In this document: positions 35,529-44,000 of the stretch, piece after piece
How the letters are laid out: each line of letters begins with the position of its first letter
How positions within the stretch are numbered: the stretch's first letter is position 1
From: RSA9 sp036381195
GTDB lineage: Bacteria > Gemmatimonadota > Gemmatimonadetes > Longimicrobiales > RSA9
Direction of reading: 5' to 3'
NCBI GenBank assembly: GCA_036381195.1
Contig: DASVDH010000112.1
Coordinates: 19,298 to 83,297, forward strand
DNA: 64,000 nt
Program-made: the position numbers and the translations under genes
The notes under the pieces: model-generated
The model's input: the letters and a program-made list of their open reading frames with translations, nothing else
What the model was told of the DNA's origin: nothing
The model's database searches: none

Positions 35529-36531
35529 GCTCCCGTTCCGCCGCCTCCTCCACGGCCTCCTGCACGCGCGCCCACAGCGCTTCGAGGAGCTCGGCCAATC
35601 CGCGGCGCGCGACCGCAGAGATCGTGAACGTGCCCCACGCATCCGGCGCCTCGACACGTGGCGCCTTCTCTCCGGGCGCCAGCAGGTCCGCCTTCGTGAG
35701 CACCACGCAGTGCGGACGGCTCGCCAGCTCGGGCGAGTACGCGTCCAGCTCCTGCCGAAGCATGGAGTACTCGGCCTGCGCATCCTCCGAGTCCACCGGG
35801 ATCAGGTAGGCCAGGGTGCGCGTCCGCTCGATGTGTCGCAGGAATCGCAGGCCCAGCCCTTTGCCCTGGTGCGCCCCCTCGATGATCCCGGGGATGTCCG
35901 CCACGACGTACGATCGCGAGCCGGGCAGCTCCACGACGCCCAGGTTCGGCGTCAGCGTCGTGAACGGGTAATCGGCGATCCTCGGCCGGGCGGCGGAGAT
36001 CGCAGCCAGGAGCGTGGACTTCCCCGCGTTCGGACGGCCCACGAGTCCCACGTCCGCGATCAACTTCAGCTCGAGCGCGATCCGGCGCTGCTCGCCCTCC
36101 TCCCCCGGCTCCCAGTGGCGCGGCGCCCGCCGCGTCGGCGTGGCGAACGCCGCGTTGCCCCGGCCACCCCGGCCACCCCGTGCCGCCACCAGCTCCTGGC
36201 CGTGCTCGACCAACTCGCCGAGCAGCTCGCCCGTGTCCGCATCCCGCACGACCGTGCCGGGCGGTACTCGCAGGACCAGACTCGCCCCATCGCGACCCGT
36301 CCGGTTCTTCCCCTGGCCGTGCTGCCCCCGCTCCGCCCGGTAGTGCTGCTGGTACCGGTAGTCCAGGAGCGTGGTGAGCTGCCGGTCAGCACGCAGGATC
36401 ACGTCTCCGCCCCGGCCCCCGTCCCCGCCCGAGGGGCCCCCTCGCGGCACGCCCTTCTCCCGCCGGAACGCTTCCGCCCCCGATCCTCCCGTTCCGCCGT
36501 AGACATGGATCACCGCATAATCGACGAACAT
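35503..36531 (-). CDS. obg: GTPase Obg (CgtA)
   Basis: A 342-residue ribosome-associated GTPase in 50S assembly and stress control. The glycine-rich Obg fold covers residues 1-157 (VYGGTGGSGAEAF, GGPSGGDGGRGGDV). The GTPase motifs are GRPNAGKSTLL (G1), DYPFTTLTPNLG (G2), DIPGIIEGAHQGKGLG (G3), TKAD (G4) and SAVA (G5). The C-terminal tail of longer Obg proteins is reduced to a short Glu/Pro-rich end. It starts 84 bases after the CMD-like gene. Confidence 0.97.
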   Translation of the reverse strand: MFVDYAVIHVYGGTGGSGAEAFRREKGVPRGGPSGGDGGRGGDVILRADRQLTTLLDYRYQQHYRAERGQHGQGKNRTGRDGASLVLRVPPGTVVRDADTGELLGELVEHGQELVAARGGRGGRGNAAFATPTRRAPRHWEPGEEGEQRRIALELKLIADVGLVGRPNAGKSTLLAAISAARPRIADYPFTTLTPNLGVVELPGSRSYVVADIPGIIEGAHQGKGLGLRFLRHIERTRTLAYLIPVDSEDAQAEYSMLRQELDAYSPELASRPHCVVLTKADLLAPGEKAPRVEAPDAWGTFTISAVARRGLAELLEALWARVQEAVEEAAEREPPAPTFRP

Positions 36532-36582
36532 CGCCCCGATTGCTCCCCCAAGCGCTCGATCCCCGGCCTGCCCATCGGCCCG

Positions 36583-36603
36583 CCGCTGCCGGGCCGGCAG
36601 CGG
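36583..36603. other. Palindromic hairpin between the CMD-like gene and obg
   Basis: CCGCTGCC, a five-base loop and GGCAGCGG can pair perfectly. No T-run follows on either strand, so it is not a standard terminator; it may slow or protect the transcript between the two genes. Confidence 0.4.
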
Positions 36604-36615
36604 GACCGGCCGCCG

Positions 36616-37263
36616 TCACGCCCCGGCCCGGCCCGCCGCTCCCGCCCCGCTGCTCGCGCGCCCCTCCCACCGGGCGCGCACGGCGGCCCAGACGCCCCGC
36701 GCCGCCTGGGCCCGCGCCGGCGGCGCCGCCGCACACGCGATCTCCACCGCCTCCGCCACGTCCTCCACGCTCGCACCCACGTTGAGCGCCCCGCGCAGGT
36801 GCGCGTGGAGCTGCGCCGGTGCGTCCTGCGCCACCAGCAGCGCGACGATGCACAGCTCGCGCACGCTCAGCGCCAGCCCCGGCCTGGCCAGGACCTTGCC
36901 GTAGCCCTCCTCGAGCATCCACGCCTCGAGGTCGGGGTGTAGCTCCGCCACGCGCTCGCGCAGCCGCGCGTACTGCGTCCCGTACACCCGCGCGCACACC
37001 GCCTCGCCCCGGGCCCGCCACTCCTCCCGACTCCCCCCCGCCGCCGCCCTGCCCGCCGGCTGGCCCGTTCGTTCCCGCCACGCCGCCATCGCGTTCAGCG
37101 CGCCGGGGAAACCCACGAACAGGTAACTCTGGAGCAGCGCCTCCTCGATCGCCTCCGGCGCCGCTGCCTCTCCCGCGCCGTCGAGCGCCGCGTCGACCGC
37201 CGACCGCTCCCCCGAGCCGATCGCCGCCGACAGCACGACCAGCGCGCGCGTCGCCTCATCCAT
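36616..37263 (-). CDS. Carboxymuconolactone decarboxylase (AhpD-like) family protein
   Basis: A 215-residue helical protein. LSVRELCIVALLVAQDAPAQ and the following LHAHLRGALNVGASVEDVAE form the CMD domain, and the earlier QSYLFVGFPGALNAMAAWRE suggests a second, degenerate half. A CxxC peroxidase pair typical of AhpD is not present, so alkylhydroperoxidase activity is not supported. The inner segment RLRERVAELHPDLEAWMLEEGYGKVLARPG is typical of bacterial two-domain CMD proteins of unknown role. It precedes obg on the same strand. Confidence 0.85.
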   Translation of the reverse strand: MDEATRALVVLSAAIGSGERSAVDAALDGAGEAAAPEAIEEALLQSYLFVGFPGALNAMAAWRERTGQPAGRAAAGGSREEWRARGEAVCARVYGTQYARLRERVAELHPDLEAWMLEEGYGKVLARPGLALSVRELCIVALLVAQDAPAQLHAHLRGALNVGASVEDVAEAVEIACAAAPPARAQAARGVWAAVRARWEGRASSGAGAAGRAGA

Positions 37264-37481
37264 ACCGGGTCCACCTCTCCCCGCCGCGACGCCCCCGGCG
37301 GCGCGCACGCGCCCGGGCATGCGGGGCTGTTCGACCCGCGTCAATGAAACGCCGATCCCGTGGCATGTCCATGGCTGATTGCGCCGTGATCTCCGCGACC
37401 GAGGGCCAGCACCCATCGGGCCGCGCCGCGAGGCGGCGCGCAACGCTCCACCGATCGCGGGACCGGGAAGGTGCGCGGGCC

Positions 37482-38180
37482 TCAGTGATCCGTGCCGCCC
37501 CCCACCCGCCCGACGTAACGGCGCCCCGCTTCGCTGCCGAGCCAGCGCGCCAGGTGGGATTCCGGTCGCGCGTCCTCGCGCGCGCGGACGAGGTCCTCCG
37601 GTCGCTGGATCCCGTACCACCCCGGCAACACGCGGAGCGTCAGGCCCGCCGCTCCCGCCGCTTCGATGGTTTCCCGGACGGCGGAGGGTACGCCCCACGC
37701 GATCCGGCGCAACAGCCCGGCGGCGCGCGGCCAGGATTCCGCCCTGAGCCCGAGCAGGTACGGGTGGCCCGTCCGCGTCGGCCCCAGCACGATGTCGACC
37801 TCGCGCAGGTCCGCGAACGCAGCCGTCAAGACTCCATCCGGGATCGTCGGCGAGTCGCTCGCCACGATCACCGTGCGCCCCGCATCATCCGCGAACGACC
37901 AGGCGAACGCGTCGTGCAACCGCTCGCCGATGCCGCCCGGCACCTGCGCCGCGCGCGGAAGGTGCGCGAACTGCGCCTCGAAGTACTCTCGCGCTCGCCC
38001 CTCCGCCTCGTACCACAGCTCGACCCGCGCCCGCTCCCGCGCCGCCAGCACCAGCACGTCCCGCAGGCAGGCCTCGTACACCGACACTGCCTCGTCCGGC
38101 GGCAGCAACGGCGTGAGCTGCGTCTTCGCGATCTCGGCCGCGGGCCGCCTCGCGAACACCAGCAGGCGATCAGTCCCCAT
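37482..38180 (-). CDS. DUF2064/TIGR04282-like glycosyltransferase-family protein
   Basis: A 232-residue GT-A-like protein. FARRPAAEIAKTQLTPLLPPDEA corresponds to the VKTRL-type nucleotide-binding start of the family, SDSPTIPDGVL to the (G/S)DxPxLP motif, and LGPTRTGHPYLLGLR to the LGP..DGGYYLIGL segment. Several of these positions deviate from consensus (AKTQL, GHPY), so activity is uncertain. Relatives occur in arsenosugar and other glycan pathways. The ATG at 38180 follows GGGAAGGG; a start 12 codons earlier is less likely. It follows the TauE-like gene by 93 bases. Confidence 0.8.
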   Translation of the reverse strand: MGTDRLLVFARRPAAEIAKTQLTPLLPPDEAVSVYEACLRDVLVLAARERARVELWYEAEGRAREYFEAQFAHLPRAAQVPGGIGERLHDAFAWSFADDAGRTVIVASDSPTIPDGVLTAAFADLREVDIVLGPTRTGHPYLLGLRAESWPRAAGLLRRIAWGVPSAVRETIEAAGAAGLTLRVLPGWYGIQRPEDLVRAREDARPESHLARWLGSEAGRRYVGRVGGGTDH

Positions 38181-38273
38181 CCCTTCCCGTCCGTACTCGG
38201 CGCACCGCACCCGCACACGCGCATGGCCGGCTCCACCACCCCCGTGCGCCCGCGCGCGGCCTCCTGGGGGACG

Positions 38274-39113
38274 TCAGGTCTGGAACAACACCCAGGAGTT
38301 CTCCACCACCAGCTTCATCCCGATGATCAGGAACGCTGCACCGAAGACCCAGCGCAGCCTTCCAACCCCCAACTGTCGGTTCACGCGCGCACCCCAGCCC
38401 ACGGAGGGCAGCGAGCCCACGAGCAAGGGCAAGGCCGCCCACAGGTGGACGTACCCCAGGCTCCCCGGGGGCAACCCCTCCACTCCCGCGCCGCCGGCCA
38501 CATAGCTCGCCGTCCCGGCCAGGGCTGCGAACGCCACCACGCCGAGCGACACGCCCGTCACGCGCTGCAGGTCCAGCCTCACCACGTGCGCCAGCAGCGG
38601 GATCGCGATCACACCGCCGCCGACTCCGAGGAGTGCCGATATCAGCCCCACCAACAGCCCGATCCCCACCAGCAGGGCGCATCCGGCCCGCAAGGGCAGC
38701 TCCGCGGCACTCCGCCGCCCCACCGCGAGTTGCACGCCCGATGCCAGGACGAGCAAGCCGAACGCCAGCTTCAGAACTGCGCCCGGCACCGCCATCGCGA
38801 TCTGTGCCCCCGCCACCGCGCCGAGCGTCGAGCCCAGCGCCACCGGCAGCACCAGCCGCCACGGCACCAGCCCCGCCCGCCCGTACGTGGAAACACCCAA
38901 CAGCGCCGTCGGCATGATCACGAACAGGCTCGTCGCGTGCGCGACCGCCGGCTCCAGGGCCGGTGAGACCCAGGTGCCGCTCCACTCCGGATGACCGTAG
39001 AACAGATAGAGGAGGGGCACCATCAGCACCCCTCCTCCGATTCCGACCAGCCCTGCGACGAAACCGACAACGAGCCCGGCGGCCGCTAGCCCCAGCACCA
39101 CTTCGGCCCCCAT
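38274..39113 (-). CDS. TauE/SafE-family sulfite/organosulfonate exporter-like permease
   Basis: A 279-residue membrane protein with about eight transmembrane segments in two repeats. Each repeat holds the family motif GLVGIGGGVLMVPLL (24-38) and ALLGVGGGVIAIPLL. Proteins of this family export sulfite, sulfoacetate or other small anions; the substrate is unknown. GGAG lies seven bases before the ATG. It is 19 bases after the S41 protease gene, so co-transcription is likely. Confidence 0.9.
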   Translation of the reverse strand: MGAEVVLGLAAAGLVVGFVAGLVGIGGGVLMVPLLYLFYGHPEWSGTWVSPALEPAVAHATSLFVIMPTALLGVSTYGRAGLVPWRLVLPVALGSTLGAVAGAQIAMAVPGAVLKLAFGLLVLASGVQLAVGRRSAAELPLRAGCALLVGIGLLVGLISALLGVGGGVIAIPLLAHVVRLDLQRVTGVSLGVVAFAALAGTASYVAGGAGVEGLPPGSLGYVHLWAALPLLVGSLPSVGWGARVNRQLGVGRLRWVFGAAFLIIGMKLVVENSWVLFQT

Positions 39114-39132
39114 CGCCACGCTCCGCCCGCCG

Positions 39133-40812
39133 CTACCGGAGCGCGCCCTCCAGCTCCTGCTCCGCTCCCTGCTCCTCCTGCTGCGGCTCCGGCCCCACCT
39201 CGTGCGCCTCCGCGTACCGCGCTCCAGCCGCGAACAGCTCGTCCATGTTCCGCGCTTGCCGCAGCAGGTCCCGCGCCACCTCGATCCACGGGTCCGTCGC
39301 GTTCCAGCGCCGCCGCGCCTCCGCGTCCCCCCACTTCGCGTGCGTGATCTCCACGGCGAGGTCCCGGCCCACCCAGCGCGATGCCTGGTCGAACTCGGAC
39401 CGCTCCACGTCGATCCCCGCCTCGCGCAGCGCCGCGTACAGCCCGTCCAGCATCGCCGGCGTCACCGCGAAGTCCGGCTCCAGATCCGGATGCGCCCGCG
39501 CATATTCCACCGCATAGCGGAACACCGCATCCCGGTACTTCGACCCGTGCCGCTGGAGTGACCTCAGGAAGGTCTGCTCCGCCGTCGAAAGTGTGTCCCG
39601 CTCCATGATCACGTCCGGCCGGATCCCGCCGCCGCCGTACACGACGCGCCCGCCCACCGTCCGGAACGCCTCGCGCGTGCCGACCCCGGTGCTGTCTCCG
39701 GAGGCCGCATCCGTGGCCCCTGCCACTCCGTTCATCGCTGCGCCGTTGTACGGCTTCTGGATCGATCGCCCGGACGCCGTGTACCACCGTGCCGTCGTCA
39801 GCTTCAGGTGGTTGCCGCCCGAGAGCGGGAACAACGTCTGCACCGACCCCTTCCCGAACGTCGTCCGGCCCACCACCAGCGCGCGATCGTTGTCCTGGAG
39901 CGCGCCGGCCACGATTTCCGACGCCGACGCGCTGCCCTCGTCGACCAGCACCACGATCGGCATCCCCGGGTACTCATCCCGGCTTGTCGCGACGAAGTCC
40001 TGGTTCTGCGAGGGGATCCGGCTCCGCGTCTCCACCACGGCGCGCCCCTCTTCCAGGAACAGGTCGCTCACTGCAACACCCTGATCCAGCAGCCCGCCCG
40101 GGTTCTGCCGCAGGTCGAGCACCAACCCCTTCATCCCCTTCGCACGCAGCCCGTCGATCGCCTCCTTGAGGTCCTGCGCGGACGTCTCGCTGAAGACGCG
40201 CAGCTCCACGTACCCGACACGGTCATCCAGCATGTATGCCGACGGCACCGACGGCACGCGGATCTCATCACGCACGATCCGGAACGGAATCGGCTCGTCC
40301 ACCCCGCTTCGCGCCACGCGCAGGTCCACCGGCTGCCCCTTCGGCCCCCGCAACCGCTCGACCGCCTCGTCCACCGTCCAGCCCCGCGTGCTCTTCCCGT
40401 CCACCTCCACGATCCGGTCTCCTGCCTGCAACCCCGCACGCTCCGCCGGCGTGTCCCGCAGCGGCGCGATCACCGTCACCCAACCATCGCGGATGTCGAT
40501 CTGGATTCCGAGCCCGCCGTATTCCCCCTGCGTCTGGACCCGCAACCGCTCGTAGTCCTGCGGCGTCATCAGGCTGGTGTGCGGATCGCCGAGCTCGTGC
40601 AGGAGCCCGTCGATCGCCATCCGGTACAGCGCGGCGGGGTCCTTCGGTTCCACGAAACGGTCCGAGACGTGGTGCAGCACTTCTTCGAAGAGCCGCGCCT
40701 GAAAATAGACGTTCTGTTCCTGGCTCGCCCCTTTCTGCAACAGCCAGCCCCCGCTGGCCAACGCGAGCGCCGCGACCAGCAGGGGCGCCAGGATGGACCG
40801 CTTGATCTTCAT
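39133..40812 (-). CDS. S41-family C-terminal processing protease (CtpA-like)
   Basis: A 559-residue exported serine protease. An N-terminal signal anchor (about 1-25) is followed by a helical segment, a PDZ domain (GLGIQIDIRDGWVTVIAPL to RGWTVDEAVERL) and the protease core. VDEGSASASEIVAGAL holds the catalytic serine and TTFGKGSVQ the catalytic lysine. A C-terminal extension of about 150 residues follows GGIRPDVIMERDT. It trims or degrades envelope proteins. GGAGG precedes the ATG. It lies 58 bases after tmk. Confidence 0.95.
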   Translation of the reverse strand: MKIKRSILAPLLVAALALASGGWLLQKGASQEQNVYFQARLFEEVLHHVSDRFVEPKDPAALYRMAIDGLLHELGDPHTSLMTPQDYERLRVQTQGEYGGLGIQIDIRDGWVTVIAPLRDTPAERAGLQAGDRIVEVDGKSTRGWTVDEAVERLRGPKGQPVDLRVARSGVDEPIPFRIVRDEIRVPSVPSAYMLDDRVGYVELRVFSETSAQDLKEAIDGLRAKGMKGLVLDLRQNPGGLLDQGVAVSDLFLEEGRAVVETRSRIPSQNQDFVATSRDEYPGMPIVVLVDEGSASASEIVAGALQDNDRALVVGRTTFGKGSVQTLFPLSGGNHLKLTTARWYTASGRSIQKPYNGAAMNGVAGATDAASGDSTGVGTREAFRTVGGRVVYGGGGIRPDVIMERDTLSTAEQTFLRSLQRHGSKYRDAVFRYAVEYARAHPDLEPDFAVTPAMLDGLYAALREAGIDVERSEFDQASRWVGRDLAVEITHAKWGDAEARRRWNATDPWIEVARDLLRQARNMDELFAAGARYAEAHEVGPEPQQEEQGAEQELEGALR

Positions 40813-40870
40813 CCGTCCTCCAAAGACCTGGGGATCGGCCGCCCGGCAGACCGATCGTCCTCGCGGTTAA

Positions 40871-41533
40871 CTAACCCGCGTCCAGAGGGAATGTTTCCGG
40901 AAACCTGGATCTCAGGCGACGCAGGACCTCGGCATGCACCTCGGCCGGCCCGGCCGTCGCGCTCACCCTCTCCACGCCCGGCTCCGTTTCCGCAAGCAAG
41001 GCGTATGCCTCCGCCACCCGCCGGTGAAACGCCTCCCCCGCGCGTTCGATCCGGTCCACCTCACGCCCTGCCCGCCGGCGTCGCGACTCCCCCACGGCCA
41101 GTGGCACGTCCAGCAGCAGCGTGATGTCGGGCTTCAGCCCGCCCGTGGCGAACTCGTTCGCCCGCCGCACCTCCTCCAGCGGCAGGCCCCGCCCGTAGCC
41201 CTGGTACGCGAACGTGGACAGCTCGTACCGGTCCGCCACCACCACCTCCCCGGCATCCAGCGCCGGCGCGAGCACCTCGTCCACGTGCACGGCACGCGCA
41301 GCCAGCGCCAGGAGCAACTCGGCGCGCGCGGGGAGCTCCTCACCCGCCAGCATCAGCCGCCGGATCTCCTCGCCGACCGCCGTCCCTCCCGGCTCGCGCA
41401 CCAGTCGGTGCCGTACGCCCCGCTCCGCCAGCCACTGCGACAGCAGCGCCGCCTGCGTGCTCTTCCCCGAGCCTTCGATCCCCTCGAAGCACACGAAGAT
41501 GCCGCGGCGCGCGGCCCCGCCCGCGGTCACCAT
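40871..41533 (-). CDS. tmk: Thymidylate kinase
   Basis: A 220-residue kinase that makes dTDP from dTMP. The P-loop is FEGIEGSGKST, REPGGTAVGEEIR binds the nucleotide, DRYELSTFAYQGYGRGL is the DRY motif and LLLDVPLAVGESRRRRAG the lid region. The ATG at 41533 gives the usual family length; a GTG at 41605 with GGAGGT upstream would add 24 polar residues and cannot be excluded. It lies between the inositol-phosphate synthase and the S41 protease genes. Confidence 0.95.
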   Translation of the reverse strand: MVTAGGAARRGIFVCFEGIEGSGKSTQAALLSQWLAERGVRHRLVREPGGTAVGEEIRRLMLAGEELPARAELLLALAARAVHVDEVLAPALDAGEVVVADRYELSTFAYQGYGRGLPLEEVRRANEFATGGLKPDITLLLDVPLAVGESRRRRAGREVDRIERAGEAFHRRVAEAYALLAETEPGVERVSATAGPAEVHAEVLRRLRSRFPETFPLDAG

Positions 41534-41627
41534 CTCTCGACCCACGTGCAATTCCGCGCGCCTCGATGACGCATCCGTCGCGTCTCGATCGGGAGCGTTC
41601 GCCACGACCCGACGCCCGCACCTCCAC

Positions 41628-42941
41628 TCACTCGTAGTAATCCAACCCCAGGTGCGTGATCTGCTCCTCCCCCATCAGATGCCGCAACGTGTTCTTCAGC
41701 TTCATGTGCTGGATGAACACATCGTGCTCCGGGTACAGCTCCGGCGCGACCATCGGGCTCTTGAAGTAGAACGACAACCACTCCTGGATCCCGTTCATCC
41801 CCGCCCGCGCCGCGAGGTCCAGGAACAGCGCCAGGTCAAGCACGATCGGCGCCGCGAGGATCGAGTCCCGGCACAGGAAGTCCACCTTGATCTGCATCGG
41901 GTAGCCGAGCCAACCATAGATGTCCAGGTTGTCCCAGCCTTCCTTGTTGTCCCCGCGCGGCGGATAGTAATTGATCCGCACCTTGTGGTAGACTTCGCCG
42001 TACAGCTCCGGGTAGAGCTGCGGCTGGAGGATGTACTCCAGCACGCCCAGCTTCGACTCCTCCTTCGTCTTGAAGGAGTCCGGATCGTCCAGCACCGCCC
42101 CATCCCGGTTCCCGAGGATGTTCGTGCTGAACCAACCTCGCAGGCCCAGCATTCGTGCCTTCAGGCCAGGCGCGATGATCGTCTTCATCAGTGTCTGGCC
42201 CGTCTTGAAGTCCTTCCCCGCGATCGGCACCTCGCGCTCGCGCGCGAGCTGTTGCAACGCCGGGATGTCCACGGTCAGATTCGGCGCGCCGTTCGCGTAC
42301 GGGACTCCTTCCATGATCGCGGCCCAGGCGTAGAGCATCGATGGCGCGATCGCCTCGTCGTTCCGCTCCATCGCTCGCTCGAACGACTCCACGCTCGCGT
42401 GCGCCTCGCCCGGCTTCATGAAGACCTCCGTCGAGCCGCACCACACCATCACCAGCCGCGCGCAGCCCTGCTCCTCCTTGAACCGCCGGATGTCCTCGCG
42501 CAACTGCTCCGCGAGATCCCGCTTCGTCCGCCCCCGCTTCACGTTCTCTCCGTCCAGCCGCCGCACGTACGCCTTGTCGAACACGGCCGGCATCGGACGG
42601 ATACTCCTCAGGAAATCCGCCAGCGGATCGATGTCCTTGCGCTCCAGCACCCCGGCCTTGACCGCGGTCTCGTACGCATCATCCGGGATCGGGTCCCAGC
42701 CCCCGAACGCGAGCTGCTCCAGCGATGCCAGCGGCACGAAGTCCTTGATCTTCGGTTGCCGCCCTTCCGTTCGCCGCCCCAGCCGGATGTGCGCCATCTG
42801 CGTCAGCGACCCGATTGGCTGCGCCAACCCCCGCCGCACCGCTTCCACACCGGCGATGAACGTCGTCGCCACCGCACCCAGTCCCGGCAGCAACACACCC
42901 AGCCGGCCTTCCGCCGGCGCGATCCGACTACCTTGAGCCAC
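41628..42941 (-). CDS. ino1: Myo-inositol-1-phosphate synthase
   Basis: A 437-residue NAD-dependent isomerase that converts glucose 6-phosphate to 1L-myo-inositol 1-phosphate. The N-terminal VLLPGLGAVATTFIAGVE is the NAD motif. GKDFKTGQTLMKTIIAPGLKAR, STNILGNRDG and KVDFLCRDSILAAPIVLDL carry conserved Lys, Asn and Asp residues of the active site. The GTG start has GAGGA six bases upstream and overlaps the end of the CDP-alcohol phosphatidyltransferase gene by 14 bases. This coupling points to synthesis of an inositol phospholipid. Confidence 0.94.
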   Translation of the reverse strand: MAQGSRIAPAEGRLGVLLPGLGAVATTFIAGVEAVRRGLAQPIGSLTQMAHIRLGRRTEGRQPKIKDFVPLASLEQLAFGGWDPIPDDAYETAVKAGVLERKDIDPLADFLRSIRPMPAVFDKAYVRRLDGENVKRGRTKRDLAEQLREDIRRFKEEQGCARLVMVWCGSTEVFMKPGEAHASVESFERAMERNDEAIAPSMLYAWAAIMEGVPYANGAPNLTVDIPALQQLAREREVPIAGKDFKTGQTLMKTIIAPGLKARMLGLRGWFSTNILGNRDGAVLDDPDSFKTKEESKLGVLEYILQPQLYPELYGEVYHKVRINYYPPRGDNKEGWDNLDIYGWLGYPMQIKVDFLCRDSILAAPIVLDLALFLDLAARAGMNGIQEWLSFYFKSPMVAPELYPEHDVFIQHMKLKNTLRHLMGEEQITHLGLDYYE

Positions 42942-43608
42942 GGCTTTCCTCTTCCGTTAGGGTGCCAACCGGCGCCAGCTGCTCGTTCAGGGGCACGCCC
43001 CGCGCGTGCTGGTAGACCCACACGATCCGCTGGAACGCCGTGATGTTGGTCAGGATTGCGAGGATGAAGATGACGCCCTTCAGGACCAGCCCGTCCCACG
43101 CTTCGCCGAAGAGCAGTGAGGACAACCCGATCAGCACCACTCGCTCCGCGCGCGGCATGAGCCCCACCCGGCAGTCCAGCCCCAGCGCCTCCGCACGCGC
43201 ACGCGTGTAGCTGATCATCAACGAGCCCGCCATCGCGAGCATGATCAGGTAGATCATGCCCACGTCGCCCAGCTCCAGGCGGTAATCGTTGTAGAGCGAG
43301 AGGATCCCGAGGTAGACGACGATCTCGCTGATCCGGTCCAGCGTCGAGTCGTAGAACGCCCCGAACTTGCTCCCGAGCTCCGTCAGCCGCGCCACCCGAC
43401 CGTCGAGGATGTCGAAGAGGCCGCCCAGCAGCACCAGGAAGCCCGCCAGCCGGACCTCGTGCCGGTGGAACGCCAGCCCGGAACTCACCGTCACCAGGAA
43501 CCCCAGCGTGGTGAGCAGATTCGGGTGAACCCGGTTCCTCGCCAGCAGGTCCGTCACCGGGTTCAGCACCCGGTACGCCCACCCCCGGAGCGATTCCAAA
43601 CCGACCAT
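42928..43608 (-). CDS. CDP-alcohol phosphatidyltransferase (probable phosphatidylinositol-phosphate synthase)
   Basis: A 226-residue integral membrane enzyme with about six transmembrane helices. The CDP-alcohol motif DGxxARx8GxxxDxxxD is intact: Asp69, Gly70, Ala73, Arg74, Gly83, Asp87 and Asp91. The family condenses CDP-diacylglycerol with an alcohol. The overlap with ino1 makes inositol 1-phosphate the likely acceptor, as in mycobacterial and Bacteroides phosphatidylinositol-phosphate synthases; other acceptors remain possible. A phosphatase to finish phosphatidylinositol is not seen nearby. Confidence 0.9.
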   Translation of the reverse strand: MVGLESLRGWAYRVLNPVTDLLARNRVHPNLLTTLGFLVTVSSGLAFHRHEVRLAGFLVLLGGLFDILDGRVARLTELGSKFGAFYDSTLDRISEIVVYLGILSLYNDYRLELGDVGMIYLIMLAMAGSLMISYTRARAEALGLDCRVGLMPRAERVVLIGLSSLLFGEAWDGLVLKGVIFILAILTNITAFQRIVWVYQHARGVPLNEQLAPVGTLTEEESRGSR

Positions 43609-43617
43609 GTGCGGGCC

Positions 43618-43980
43618 TCAGGAGGGCAGGATGATCCGCGATTGCGCTCCCGCCTCGATCCCCTTCGCGATCTCGCCGTTCACGCGCGCCAGCACTCGTT
43701 CGAAGTTCGATTGGGCAGCGACGAGACCCTGGTACACGGGGCTCGCCTGCAGCGTCGCAAAGCTCCGCTCGTAGTCTTCCTGTACCTCGGTGGCCGGCGC
43801 CTCGCCGCGCTCGAGCGAGCGCGCCATCTGCCCCTCGAGCTCCCCGAGTCGGTTCAGCAGTTCCACCAGCTCCCGGTCTTCCCCGACCCGCTTCCGCGCG
43901 CGGGCCAGGGCCTGGTACTCCTCCGTCTGCCCCAGCAGCCGGCCCAGCTCCCGCGCCTTCTCCATCGTCCCTTCCAGCAT
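43618..43980 (-). CDS. YlbF/YmcA-family protein
   Basis: A 120-residue all-helical protein. MEKARELGRLLGQTEEYQALARA, LVELLNRLGELEGQMA and YQGLVAAQSNFERVLARVNGEIAKGI match the YlbF/YmcA fold, which in Bacillus forms the Y-complex that aids RNase Y and competence. Its role outside Firmicutes is unknown. The ribosome binding site is weak. It lies 20 bases after prmC and 9 bases before the phosphatidyltransferase gene. Confidence 0.88.
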   Translation of the reverse strand: MLEGTMEKARELGRLLGQTEEYQALARARKRVGEDRELVELLNRLGELEGQMARSLERGEAPATEVQEDYERSFATLQASPVYQGLVAAQSNFERVLARVNGEIAKGIEAGAQSRIILPS

Positions 43981-44000
43981 GGTCGCTCTTTCTTCGTCTG

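Noticed and set aside
40862..40880. Inverted repeat CGCGGTTA/TAACCCGCG at the end of tmk as a terminator.
   Set aside because: It is imperfect, overlaps the tmk stop codon and has no T-run, so termination is not supported.
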